From Fagopyrum homotropicum (Eukaryota; Streptophyta; Magnoliopsida; Caryophyllales; Polygonaceae): DNA of 64,000 bases. Under the pieces are notes generated by a model, which was given only the letters and a program-made list of their open reading frames with translations, made no database searches and was not told the DNA's origin. The position numbers and the translations under genes are program-made. How positions within the stretch are numbered: position 1 is the stretch's first letter; each line of letters starts with the position of its first letter. This document shows positions 47,001 through 57,529 of this stretch, in pieces. The stretch is taken from NCBI GenBank assembly GCA_033239125.1, contig BSWB01000001.1, positions 162,525,481 to 162,589,480 on the forward strand. The letters run 5' to 3'.

Positions 47001-48642
47001 CCACATAACTAATTAGTCTGCATGAGCATCTTACAGAGTTGATACCAAAACACGAGGAGAATTGTAGCACTCTGTACTTGACTGTTATCCACTAGTTCAC
47101 TGAAAGGGCTATTATCGTTTCCCTTTTTCTAAACATAAATAAAATTGGAGTGGGTAAGACAGCGGTAGTGAGAGCTTTTGTTTATGACCTATTAGTTGCT
47201 CAAAAATATGTTTAGATTACTATAACAGGAAAATAGATAGCAACATGGATAAATTGATAAGTAGCAGAAGCTAAAGTTCTTAGTTTCAAACAGATATTTA
47301 CGTTTTTTACAGACTACAGTGAAGCAAGTCTGTCACTCAATATTAAATACTGGCACATGTGATCCTTCCTCTCTACTCTTTAAGAAAAAAATGCTTAACG
47401 TGGGGAATAAAGGTTAACTTTCTTTCAACTTTGTATGTATCACATGTGCCCAAGACTTACTTTAACGTTAAACATTATGGCTTCGGGATCCTTATGTTAT
47501 TTTAATAGATCTTATGTCTCCTGGTGCAACTGTTTACATGAAAATGATTTTTTTTCTTCTTTTTGGCAGGTGGGTGTATCACCACTATTGTGCTATGGCG
47601 ATGGCCCTTGTGAGTCTTACATGGGAAATCAAAGGGCAGCCTAACTGTGTGCAAAAGCAGGTTAGACATTGAGTTAGTAAAATTTTCTGATCTGAAAATT
47701 GCACCTTTCTTTTGAAGTGGGTCATCATGCAACTTCCTCTATCAACTCGTGGGCACACTTTTATGCAGAGAGGGGTGCAACTTTTTCTAAAATGGGCCAT
47801 GATGCAAGGCATTGCAATGCTATTACAAAATCGTTATCAGCGGCAGAGATTATACACTCGCATAGCACTTGGAAAGGTGCCTCCTCTTTGACCACATGTT
47901 CTTTTTCCTTATCTGCTTCTACAAATCTAAATATCTGAAGCAGTGTTGTACAAGTATTGCTAAGAAAAGTTCTAATACGGAAGAATTTGACTAGTCTATG
48001 TATCAAAGGCAACTCCTGTGGCTATATTGTGTTATGTTGGTTGCCAAACCTGCTACTGGAATGAACTCATAAACCTACATATATACTTGATTACTATTGC
48101 TGCAAAAAAATTTGTGGTACTCAAGTGATCACTTTCTGCTGATATGATTGCAGGCAAAGAGGATGGATGTTGTTTGGGGAGAAACAGCTGGTGTGAAAGG
48201 CCAAATATGGTTACTATGTCCCATACTTTTCGTTTTGCAGGTATGAATATGTTCTGCACTTAACGATGACTTGTATAGCTGTATCTTATTCTTTTTGAAT
48301 AAGTAGAACTAAATGTTCACTTTTTCTCATGAAGTCACTTATCTTTCCCAACTTTGATCAGGGTTTCGAGGCATACGTTGGACTACTCCTGCTCCGAACT
48401 GCACTCGTCGGAGTAGTTTCCGAATGGCAGGTAAGGCAGAAAATGCTCATTCCTGCAATTCTATTGCTTCAAAAATGATGATGCTAAACAACAACCATTC
48501 ATGGACACAGGTAATCTTTTGCGGGCTTTTGCTAGTCATAATGGCAGTAGGAAACTTCACAAATACTGTGCAAACACTTATGGCAAAATCCCGATTTAAA
48601 GCAAAGATGAAGAGGACTAAAAGCAAGCTAGAATTGGATTAG
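44004..48642 (+). CDS. TMPIT / TMEM120-like multi-pass membrane protein
   Basis: Ten exons: 44004-44240, 44331-44409, 44507-44601, 46246-46350, 46422-46501, 47570-47660, 47769-47876, 48154-48240, 48362-48430, 48511-48642. All junctions are GT-AG with agreeing phases, giving 360 residues, usual for the family. The N-terminal third (1-~110) is soluble and helical with a coiled-coil pattern (IEEEVSNVLEQAKELQDSA). Then FIGPINVRATRKDVQLKVKE leads to about six membrane spans from residue 138 on (DRTALLFLLFPSILLILGSR; AWLLFLYMGLALREN; HHYCAMAMALVSLTWE). The tail is basic (KAKMKRTKSKLELD). Animal TMEM120A/B sit in ER and nuclear-envelope membranes, influence lipid metabolism, and TMEM120A/TACAN was proposed as a mechanosensitive channel; the plant role is not established. 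A Tourist MITE pair lies just upstream. Intron 3 (1.6 kb) carries a tandem repeat. Confidence 0.93.
45191..45458. repeat. 142-bp tandem duplication in intron 3
   Basis: Two diverged copies starting TTCCAAT at 45191 and 45333 share TGTTCC-AAAAACAATCT, GTCAGGGTA and TTTGAGTGATAC-GTGGT. A shorter ~39-bp tandem (TTGTGACTCTTGTACTT) follows near 45680-45750. Confidence 0.7.
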
Positions 48643-49274
48643 GAGATTCCAATGTTTTTGCCCCAAGTTATCAGCTTTAGTAACCTTTATATATATCGTC
48701 TGGGCTCTGGCTTGACAGTATATGGCCATGGATTTTTTTGTATTTGCTTTTGTTCACTAAAATATCAGCGTACAATTCTGGGAATATACAATGGAATTGA
48801 ACAATGCTAAAAAGGATACAAAGAACATCTACTTCAACTGTAGTCTCTTTGTTGTCTAGTGTGAAAGGAATGTGATGTTTGTTTTTTGGTAGTAAGGAAT
48901 GTAATGTTTAAAACAGACTTCAATGGGATGTGTACTACGTGACACAAAACTTGTAATAATAAATCTGAAAGTAATGAGGTTTGAGAGTTTGACATTGGTG
49001 GACACAACCTACAAGAATTGACTGTATGTAGTTCATAAACTGACCTCTTCTCATACAACACAAACAAATAGAGCTAAGTCAGCTAGCCACTTCATCGTCT
49101 TCCGTGCTACATTGAGTCGATCACGGGGATTCTGCTCCTCGATTTCAGCTGAAAATGAAACAGATTCATTGATCCGTAAGGAACAACCGTTGCTATTTGG
49201 CTTGTGTTTTCTACTTTTTTTTGGGTGTCAAGGGAAGTTGATGCTGAGAGGCTCTATATTAGGGGTGGCCACAA
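48643..49274. other. 3' flank of TMPIT-like gene and possible orphan exon
   Basis: 48643-49080 is presumably 3' UTR and spacer. At 49080-49200 a GC-richer frame reads FRATLSRSRGFCSSISAENE and on through ETDSLIRKEQPLLFG, which has the look of a mitochondrial targeting sequence (RGF-CSS cleavage-like site). No ATG in frame was found nearby and no downstream exon was recognised before the hAT element. Confidence 0.3.
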
Positions 49275-49514
49275 CCTCATCCCGCCCCTCCGATAAAAAA
49301 AATATCAGGACAATATGTTAGGGCTGTTAACGGTTCCAGAACCGGTATTTTTTTTGTGGAACCGGGAACCGAACCGTTTAAGGTAAATCCGGTTCCTCAT
49401 CCCGTCCCATCCGATAAAAAAATATCAGGACAATATGTTAGGGCTGTTAACGGTTCCAGAACCGGTATTTTTTTTGTGGAACCGGGAACCGAACCGTTTA
49501 AGGTAAATCCGGTT
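49275..49514. repeat. 120-bp tandem duplication at a hAT terminus
   Basis: Copy 1 is 49275-49394 and copy 2 49395-49514. The 74 bases after TATCAGGAC are identical, and only three or so changes lie in the first 30. Each copy contains the junction CAATATGT-TAGGGCTGTTAACGG, so a flank plus element end was duplicated as one block. Confidence 0.95.
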
Positions 49515-50199
49515 CCGATTTTTTTTTTTGACGGAACCGTATGGAACCGGGCCGGTCAGGAACCGTTTTTTTTGAACTGGAACCGGACCATTTAATAAAT
49601 ATGGAGAACCGTTTAGAACAGGACCGGGATGAACCGTTTGGAACCGGAACCGTTTGGAACGAAAAACCTTTTTAGAACCGGAACTAAACCGTTTGGAACG
49701 TACCTAATTCGATCCGTTTAGGACCGTACCTGGCCTATTATAAATTCCAACCCAAGTATAAAAAAAGTGCAAACACTTAATAATCCCGAATAATCCGATA
49801 ATCCTGATGCAAAAAGTTTCATAAACAAGCTTGCTATTTAAATAAGTTCATAGTTTCAAATTACAAGCTCAATTACAAACCAAAGTTTACAAAGTGCACT
49901 AGGCAACCGGTAAGGCGGCAACACAAAGCGGAAGTCTTCATTCTTCAACCTACAATAATAAATAATGTCATAAAAGAATTCCATATCAAATAGAAAATAA
50001 TCAAAAGTAGTTCATATTTTATACCTTTTTCTCTTTAGTTTTTTTTTTTTGTCTTTTGTTCTTAGCTTTGGACTCTTTGACGACTAATGCACTAGCCGAA
50101 ACTGAAAACATTTGAACCTCTTGTTTTCACACTTGGTATGGATGGATTGGATGCAGATTCAACAACAAGGTCATTGTTGTCAAGTACCCCTTTCATATG

Positions 50200-50390
50200 C
50201 TCTACAACAACAAAAATGTTAGGAGAGAAATCAGTTTCTTAACAGTCTTAGGCAACAAAGATGATTTGTATGGATCAATCACCCTTTTACCGGTACTGAA
50301 AGTTGACTCACTTGCAACTGTAGACACTTGTAATGCTATTACGTCTCTTACAAGTTCGGATATTTATCTTCATTCACCTTCCATCAATCC
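50200..50390 (-). pseudogene. hAT transposase dimerisation domain (hATC), broken
   Basis: Minus-strand translation gives WKVNEDKYPNL and then, after a one-base frameshift, VRDVIALQVSTVASESTFST followed by GKRVIDPYKSSLLPKTVKKL. This is the C-terminal dimerisation domain typical of plant hAT transposases. A stop before the conserved WK confirms decay. The DNA-binding BED finger and catalytic core were not recognised upstream. The + strand frame at 50197-50427 is a shadow. Confidence 0.85.
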
Positions 50391-50666
50391 AAGATCGATC
50401 AATCCACCTCTACACCCGGTTTTTTAACAACTTTCTCGATAGGGCCCAACAAATATCTATCAACCTCATGACCTACGACAACTTCCTCATTCCGTTCAAT
50501 CTCTCTATCCCAATCTTCTTCCATAGCAGCCCTTATCCCACTAATATGTTTGATTATTGTTTCAACCCTATCACTCAACTTAATCTCAACCTAATCTCAT
50601 AATGAATATTTGTTCCATAATAACTTTCTCGCTTGGTCTAATATGTGTTCCACAACAACTTTCTCG

Positions 50667-50772
50667 ATAGTTATATTGAAATAGACCTAGCGGGATGAAG
50701 AAGTTATTGAACACATATCAATATGTGTTCCATAACTTCTTCATCCTACTAGGTCTATTTCAATATAACTAT
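50667..50772. repeat. 52-bp-arm near-perfect hairpin
   Basis: Left arm 50667-50718 and right arm 50721-50772 pair with only three mismatches and a two-base loop. The arms contain AGTTATATTGAAATAGACC. Related ATATGTGTTCCA-AAC words occur at 50601 and 50640, so the hairpin probably arose by inverted duplication within the hAT element. Confidence 0.85.
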
Positions 50773-50799
50773 TTTTTAAATTTAAATTTACCATAATCA

Positions 50800-51480
50800 T
50801 TCATTCAACTTAATCTCAACCTCTAACTTTTTATCCCTAGAGGCTAAGGTCGAAAATCAAATTCCCAAATTTGTTTGTCGTCTTGTTCATTACCCGACTT
50901 TTTAAATGCTTAAAGCTACAACGGAAACTTTATGGTTCTTCACTTTCATAGTTTATTAATCTTGCTTCTTCAATTCTTCATTATTGAACTACAAGTCAAG
51001 TGGCTTCAACATTCTTCATAGTGAAAGTATGGTGATTGCAACATTCTTCATCCATAAAATATAAGGTTGGTTGCTAGTGGCTTTGTGGGTAACAAACTCT
51101 CGTGTTATAATTGTAAATTTAGATTTTTGTCTTATTAATCAAGATATATTTGTGTGTGAACGGTGAAAGGTGAAATAACGAGATTGTCCCGATCTCAATC
51201 GGAATAGAGTCCGACGATATTAGTCTAATACATAAAAGATCCTTCTCGATTCCATCCATGTATAATATTCGGGATAAGAAGCGAGATAACCTCAATCCTG
51301 TATCGAACCTAGTCCTACTCTATATAACAAATGCTCTAATAACATACTCATGGTTATACGGTGACTATTCTAGGCTATTTGGTTGTGGACAGTAACTTGA
51401 ATTGGACCATACTATATATAAAATAAAATTAAAATAAAATAGTTATTGAACTAAAATAACCTTAAAATAAAATTAGTCAA
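50800..51480. other. Gene-free spacer before H4 copy 1
   Basis: AT-rich DNA with no recognised coding sequence or bounded repeat. Confidence 0.4.
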
Positions 51481-51484
51481 TTAG

Positions 51485-51725
51485 CCTGTCACCAATCGGA
51501 ATAGAACAAAGGAACTGACGTGGATAACAAATTATAGCCGTTGATAACATAAGATCGAACGGTGGAAAGACTACAATCTAGAGATTCACCCAACCCCTAA
51601 AGCGCGGGAAGCGAAAGCTCAAAATTTTCAATATTAGACGAAAACACAGCCTCTATATAAGCATTCTCAGCACTTTTAGATCTTCACAAAACCCTCCATT
51701 GTAGAAGAAGAAGAAGAACTCAAAA
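51485..51725 (+). promoter_or_regulatory. Promoter and leader of histone H4 copy 1
   Basis: Contains a hexamer-type TGACGTGG (about 51517), a GATCGAACGG octamer-like site (about 51553), GCGCGGGAA (51602-51610; an E2F-type TTCCCGCGC on the other strand) and the TATA box CTCTATATAAGC (51651-51662). These are the usual elements of S-phase plant histone promoters. The block is copied, with about one change in ten bases, at 54937-55178. Confidence 0.8.
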
Positions 51726-52037
51726 ATGTCAGGAAGAGGAAAGGGGGGAAAGGGACTCGGCAAAGGAGGAGCAAAGAGGCACAGGAAGGTGCTAAGAGAC
51801 AATATCCAGGGAATCACAAAGCCCGCCATTAGAAGACTTGCTCGACGAGGAGGTGTTAAGCGAATCAGCGGTCTTATTTACGAAGAAACCAGAGGAGTTC
51901 TCAAGATCTTCCTCGAAAACGTCATTCGTGATGCTGTAACTTACACCGAGCACGCTCGTCGCAAGACTGTCACCGCCATGGATGTTGTTTATGCTTTGAA
52001 GAGGCAGGGCCGTACTCTCTACGGATTTGGCGGTTGA
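51726..52037 (+). CDS. H4: Histone H4, copy 1
   Basis: A 103-codon intronless gene encoding canonical plant histone H4, starting [19 protein letters not shown] and ending RTLYGFGG. It is a core histone that pairs with H3 in the nucleosome in the nucleus. The tail lysines and the full histone fold are present and nothing is missing. A leader rich in AAG repeats (GTAGAAGAAGAAGAAGAAC) precedes the start. The hexamer, E2F-like and TATA elements upstream suggest S-phase expression. The protein is identical to that of the copy at 55179; the two genes differ by a handful of mostly third-position bases, so they are a recent or gene-converted tandem pair 3,453 bp apart in the same orientation. Confidence 0.99.
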
Positions 52038-52259
52038 TTTTGTAAGGTTTTAATTGGATGTTGAGTATTGTCAAAGTGTAAGATGAATCAGTACCAAAAT
52101 GCAGTCTATCGTTTCTCCATATTTCTCTTTTTTATTTGTTCATCTTGAAATTTAGCCTTCAATCTCATGAATATCTGTGAATTTCAAACATTTGAGTCGA
52201 GCCCTGCCAAGAGAACAATCAACCGTAATCATCACATTTAAACAAAAGCTAAAAATCAA

Positions 52260-52510
52260 GCTTGTGTTGCTGCATCACCGTCTGTTAAATGGCTTCAAAG
52301 ACGTGAGTGCTCATAATGTGTTTGATGATATGCCGTAGCGAAATAATGTCTTGGCTCTTAATTATGCTCACCATTGAAATCTAACTGAACTCTGTTGAAT
52401 TGGACAGCTTTGAGATAGAAATGAAATAAAGGTTAGTTGTTCCTCTCGCTGTCCTTGTGATCTAATTTGTTGACAATGTGTTTGATGAAATGCCACAGCA
52501 AAGTAAATGG
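52260..52510 (+). pseudogene. PPR-like relic downstream of H4 copy 1
   Basis: Near 52310-52350 the DNA reads VSAHNVFDDMP, stop, RNNVLA and near 52473 NVFDEMPQQ, like the NVFDEMPxRNVVSW block of pentatricopeptide repeats. It is very short and broken. A parallel copy (NVFDELP) sits after H4 copy 2 at about 55680, so it was part of the duplicated segment. Confidence 0.45.
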
Positions 52511-52619
52511 TGTGTTTTTAAAAAACATTGCTGAATTTTGGAATAAGCTCCATGTATTTTTGAGAGTGCGACCAATTGTCTACGCAAGTTAATTTGAAAA
52601 CAAATTTGTATCCACATTG

Positions 52620-53020
52620 AAATCATGTTGAAGTCTGACTGTAATTGATATTACAACCGAATGTCACTGTTGTTACAAACAAGTTCTGTGCAAAATGTAG
52701 GGAGTTTTCGAAGTCAATTACACATGCTGTCATCTTACGTTTAACATCAAGGGAAATATGGAATGGAACATAATATGTAATATACGGAATGGAAGCTTGC
52801 ATCGTTGCTGAAACTGTAAAACGTGTAATATATCTAACAAACAATATAACGATTGTACATAACACATTGAACAATGTGTTTGTTTACGATGTTCAGATTA
52901 AAAGTCCGTACCCGTCATCTTGAGAAGATGCAATCCACCAGCTAACATCTCAAAACAAAACCAACAACAAGAGTAAAAGTTTGAAAAAATCTAGCAAAAA
53001 AAAGTAAGAGTATAGCATGC
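52620..53020. other. Gene-free spacer
   Basis: No gene or bounded repeat recognised. Confidence 0.4.
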
Positions 53021-53039
53021 AAAAGATACAAATCACACG

Positions 53040-53550
53040 TGAAGATCCAAAGGTTTTCGTGCCCATAACTGTGGTTTAGAACCAGTTCAAGCTACGTAAG
53101 GAGAAGCACTCGATCTCACTATCAGATCGGATGTGGAGAACTCTCAAAGAGAAGAAGCAAGTACGAAGAGAGGAGCGGTAAATCAGATAAAAGCAAACCC
53201 GGCTCAAAGCTTTATTTCCTTCTTTAAACCCGGTTTAACCCATTCATCAAATTGAGGAGTGTGGACTTCTCAAGCCAAGGCCCACTTCACGTGATCTCTT
53301 CAACCTTAGCAAGCCAGCAGCAATGCCAGTCTCTCTTCCCCGAAGTTGGATCAACCCGAGTAAGGGTAATCAGTGATGCTAGATCTTCATCAGAGCGTAG
53401 TTCCATGACTCAATACAAAGCACAATGAAGCATATTCCTAGAGACTACAACAATCTAGTGAAGAAAGACTGGGCCGGGCTTGCTGTTGGATTGTTGTAGT
53501 TTACAGTGAAGCATATCCCTAGAACCAACTACAATCCAACAAATGTCTTA
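53040..53550 (-). repeat. LTR-like sequence with internal direct repeat
   Basis: On the minus strand it begins TGTTGGATTGTAGTTGG at 53550, an LTR-like start. GAAGCATAT(T/C)CCTAGA-type units (53430 and 53520) are repeated 91 bp apart. The other LTR end and a duplication were not resolved. Confidence 0.4.
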
Positions 53551-53684
53551 GCTAAATCTCATCCCACAGGAGGAATGGAGGAGATCTTTGACGATCATGT
53601 ACCTTATATTGTTTTTTTTTAACTCTCTTTTGGATTTACATTAATCTATAACATGCTTTGTTTTCAGTAAAAAACACATTTGTT

Positions 53685-53990
53685 TAGGGTTGTGCATTCG
53701 CTTCGAATTGGACCGGAATTCCGATTCCGGTCCGGTAGACCGGAATTTATAAAAACCTGAAGCGTACTGGAATAAAATAAAAAAGTTTTGAAAACAAAAA
53801 AGGTTTTATTTTTTTTATTTAATATGCCCACAAGAAATGATTTATTTCTAAAATATATAAAACTAAAACTATAAAAAAAAAAGTAAAAAAACAATAATAT
53901 TCCGGTCTGATCTGATCTTTTTCGGTTCGGACGGAACATGAACCAGAATTTTCGAAAAGAATGGACTAGAGACTAGACCGGACTGGAAAA
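53685..53990. repeat. hAT-like repeat with CCGGAAT words
   Basis: Starts TAGGGTTGTGCATTCG and contains CCGGAATT/AATTCCGG and GGTCCGG words, with an AT-rich middle. No right terminus or 8-bp duplication (left octamer CATTTGTT) was found, so the copy is truncated or its end has decayed. Confidence 0.45.
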
Positions 53991-54599
53991 AAAAAAACAT
54001 TAACTACAATGTCAACAAACGAATCAATGAAATCCTGACGGAGTATAATTCAAAAAGTAATAACCCAGTCTCGGAAAAATATGGGATGAGATGCAAGCAT
54101 TAACGGGTCAAATAGCTCCAAACAATAAAAAGAGAGAGGAGCATGTTGGTTTTCATTAAGTGGGAGATTGTTTGTTTCCTTTTGACGGGTCAAATAAACA
54201 CAAAACTAGAAAAAATCTAGTAAACTAAATTATTTCAATTTTCTTTCAAAATCCTTTTGATATGTGAGAGTCGTTGAGCCGATGCTTTCAATTATTAATT
54301 TTATATGCTTAAATTTCTGATCTCCTAATTTTCTTTTCAACAAATGAGACCTAAAAACCATACAAATTTATCGTAGGTACATTAACTTATACTTACTTGA
54401 CAACTTGTGTTATTTAGTGATTGACACTTGAATTTGAATTGAATTATATTTGACCGAACAATTATGGTCCAATCCTTCAAAAATTTACAGTAGACCGGTC
54501 TACATCCGACCGTAACGAACTGTTCCATCCGATCAAGATCGCATACGCATCTGATCCACTAAGTGCAAGTGATCTAAATTGTGTATGGTTGTAATATAA

Positions 54600-54870
54600 G
54601 ACAAGCTACTCGGACTCGGTTCGTGTTCGGATCATTAAAAGGTCGGCTTGAGCTTGTTCATTTTCTAAACTAGTCAAATATGAAAATGTTTTAAAGCTCG
54701 TACAAAATTTAGGATCGGGTCAGACTTGATTCATTTTAAACTAACCGAGCTTGATCATCTCAATGGCCGATTTGCTTTACCAAACTACTCGGATTCGACT
54801 CGATATCGATTTTTAAAAAACTCGACTCGAACTTGTTCTATCATTTTCTAAACGAAGCGAATATAAACAC
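54600..54870. repeat. CTCGACT-word repeat
   Basis: Dense ACTCGGACTCGG, CTCGACTCGA and GAGCTTG words, like segments at 19.7, 21.4 and 37 kb. Probably debris of one hAT-like family; ends not found. Confidence 0.35.
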
Positions 54871-54936
54871 ATTTACTCACTAAAATTAGTCAGGTATATG
54901 TAATGTATAAATCTATGAGATCTAAAATAAAAAAAC

Positions 54937-55178
54937 GCAAGGCTGTCACCAATTGGAATAGAACAAAGAAACTGACGTGGATTACTAACTACAGCCGTTG
55001 ATAACATAAGATCGAACGGTGACAAGACTACAATCTAAAGATTCACCCAACCCCTAAAGCGCGGGAAACGAAAGCTAAAAAGAATTCAAAGTTAGATGAA
55101 AACACAGACTATATAAACATTCTCAGCACTTTTAGATCTTCACAAAACCCTCCATTGTAGAAGAAGAAGAACTCAAAA
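54937..55178 (+). promoter_or_regulatory. Promoter and leader of histone H4 copy 2
   Basis: Duplicate of 51485-51725: TGACGTGG (about 54973), GATCGAACGG (about 55010), GCGCGGGAA (about 55059-55067) and the TATA box CTATATAAAC (about 55109-55118), at matching distances from the ATG. Confidence 0.8.
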
Positions 55179-55490
55179 ATGTCAGGAAGAGGAAAGGGGG
55201 GAAAGGGGCTCGGCAAAGGAGGAGCAAAGAGGCACAGGAAGGTGCTAAGAGACAACATCCAGGGAATCACAAAGCCCGCCATTAGAAGACTTGCTCGAAG
55301 AGGAGGTGTTAAGCGAATCAGCGGTCTTATTTACGAAGAAACCAGAGGAGTTCTCAAGATCTTCCTCGAAAACGTCATTCGTGATGCTGTAACTTACACC
55401 GAGCACGCTCGTCGCAAGACTGTCACCGCCATGGACGTCGTTTATGCTCTGAAGAGGCAGGGCCGTACTCTCTACGGATTTGGTGGTTGA
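55179..55490 (+). CDS. H4: Histone H4, copy 2
   Basis: A second intronless H4 gene with a 103-codon protein identical to copy 1. Differences between the copies are synonymous (for example GGACTC/GGGCTC early on and GATGTT/GACGTC near the end). Promoter elements, the AAG-rich leader and the beginning of the 3' flank are also conserved, so both are expected to be expressed in S phase. The 3' flank homology stops near 55740, where Copia sequence begins. Confidence 0.99.
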
Positions 55491-55639
55491 TTTTGTAAGA
55501 TATTTAAATGTTGAATACTGCTAGTATTATTGAATATCGGCAAAGTGTAAGTTGAATCAGTACCAAAATGCAGTCTATTATCGTTTCTCCGTATTTCTCT
55601 GTTTAATTTGTTCATCTTGAAATATAGTCTTCAAGCTTT

Positions 55640-55740
55640 GGTTGCTGCATCACTGTCTGTTTAATGGCTTCGAATGCTCACAATGTGTTTGATGAATTGC
55701 CAAAGTGAAATAATGTCTTGGCTCTAGTCCTGCTGATGTT
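55640..55740 (+). pseudogene. PPR-like relic downstream of H4 copy 2
   Basis: TGGCTTCGAATGCTCACAATGTGTTTGATG-type sequence parallels 52290-52340 and reads NVFDELPK before breaking. It marks the right edge of the duplicated H4 segment. Confidence 0.4.
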
Positions 55741-57528
55741 TACCATTGAAAAATACCGAAGGAATATGTTGCCACAGTCTCCCTCATCATCTATGTGGAG
55801 TTTACACCCCGTTGCAATAGGATTTGCAACTGAGTTACTTTCCTCCATTCTGAATTTTTTCAACATATCTCTCACATATTTATGTTAACTAATAAAGTTA
55901 CCTCCATTGAATTGCAAAACTTCAATGCCTAAAAAAAACTACATTTGCTCCAGATGAGACATGTCGAATTCCTTCATCATAGAACTCTTGAATTCTCTCA
56001 TCATGACTTCATCATTTCTTGTTTAAAATAAGTCATCCACATATAAACTTGACGATCAAACATTTACCTTTGTAAACTTTGGTAAATAGTGTTTGCTCAC
56101 TTGCATCCTTTTGAAAGCCCAACTGAGTGAAATACGACTCTATCCTGCTGAACCAAGCATGTGGTGCCTGTTTGATTCCATATAAAGCCTTTTTAAGCTT
56201 ATACACTTGCTCTCTTGATCCTTTATCTCATAGCCTTTAGGTTGTTTTACTTAAACATCTTCAAGTAGTTCTCCTTGGAAGAATGCATATTCTATGTCAA
56301 GTTGATAAACAACCCAATTTCTCCGAGCAGCCAGGGCCAAAATAATCCTCACAATGTCCATCCGAGCTACAGGAGCATACACTTCCTCATAGTCAACTCC
56401 ATGTTCCTGGGCATAACCTATGCCACTAGACGGGTTATACTTCTCAATTTCTCAACGTTGGTTCAACTTGATCTTGTATACCCATTTCAGTCTAATACTC
56501 TTGACTCCTCCATGCATCAGTTAAAGACCATGCACCATTCTTTTCAATGGAATTGATTTCAGTATCCATGGCTTTCCTCCAGTTGTCACTTCTTACAACT
56601 TCTTCAAAGCTTAATGGATCAGATTCAACAAGTAGAGCTGCAAACTAAGCTTCCTCTTCGTCTCTAAATATGTAGTCACTCAACCAATTTGGAGCTCTTC
56701 TATTACGATTGCTGCTTCTTACGCTTCCTGATCCAAGTTGATTTAGACTTGAGACTGCAACAACTTCTATGCCAATTGTTATTCCTTCCGAATCATTGTT
56801 ATCACCCTCTATATTAGGCTCATGCTCCGCAACTGTTTCTCCATCTTTGATATCAACTACTAATTCACCCTTGTTCTCCCCAATTCAAATTCACATGGAT
56901 CATATCTGAGTAGTTGACATACCAACTCCACATCTTATCCTCTTCGAATACAACATTGCGACTTACTAGGACTTTCCTTGATAAAGGATCGAACAACCTG
57001 TATCCCTTAGATTCTTGACTAATTCCAAACAATGCACAATCTTTGCTCTTTTCTTCAAGCTTAGTCATCTTTACATCAGGCACATGAACATGTGCCAAAC
57101 AACCGAATACTCAGAATTGCCCAACACCAGGCTTTATCCTATTCCAAGCCTCCTCTGGGGTTACATTTCTTCGCAATTGTTGTAGGAGTTCTATTGAGCA
57201 CTTAAATTGCCCAATTGACTACCTCTGGCCAAAAGCTCTTTGGAACATCTTTCTCTATCAAACCACTTTGTACCATATGCATTAGTGTCACGTTCTTCCT
57301 CTTGGCAACCCCGTTTTGTTGCGTTGTGAAGGTTGTCTTCAATTGCCGCTTGATTCCATTTTCTTTGCAATAGTTAGTGAATTCTTTTGATGTGAACTCT
57401 CCCCTTGAATATATTCGTAAGCACTTAATAGATAGACCAGAATCCTTCTCCACTAGACACTTTTTAAAAGAGGCAAATGTATCTGACTTGTATGCAAGAA
57501 GTTTTCCGAATCGAATATCCCGTTCCAA
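55741..57528 (-). pseudogene. Copia retrotransposon pol remnant
   Basis: Minus-strand pieces follow Copia order. Integrase near 57202-57528 (CLRIYSRGEFTSKEF, NGIKRQLKTTFTTQQNG, SFWPEVVNWAI). Post-integrase linker at 56865-57098 (FGISQESKGYRLFDP, VSRNVVFEE). Then reverse transcriptase (around 56050-56480) and an RT/RNase H connection at 55678-55875 (MRDMLKKFRMEESNSVANPI). Stops and frameshifts occur between the pieces. Gag, protease and both LTRs are absent; the upstream side is cut at about 57528 by LTR sequence. Confidence 0.8.
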
Positions 57529-57529
57529 A

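Larger units (their letters stand above)
49319..50800 (-). mobile_element. Degraded hAT transposon
   Basis: Starts TAGGGCTGTTAACGGTTCC (49319, repeated at 49439) and is followed by ~400 bp rich in GGAACC/GGTTCC/AACCG words, like hAT subterminal repeats. A hAT transposase C-terminus lies further in on the minus strand, so this is the 3' side of the element. The other terminus and the 8-bp duplication (expected CAATATGT) were not found up to 51.5 kb; the right coordinate is approximate. Confidence 0.65.
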
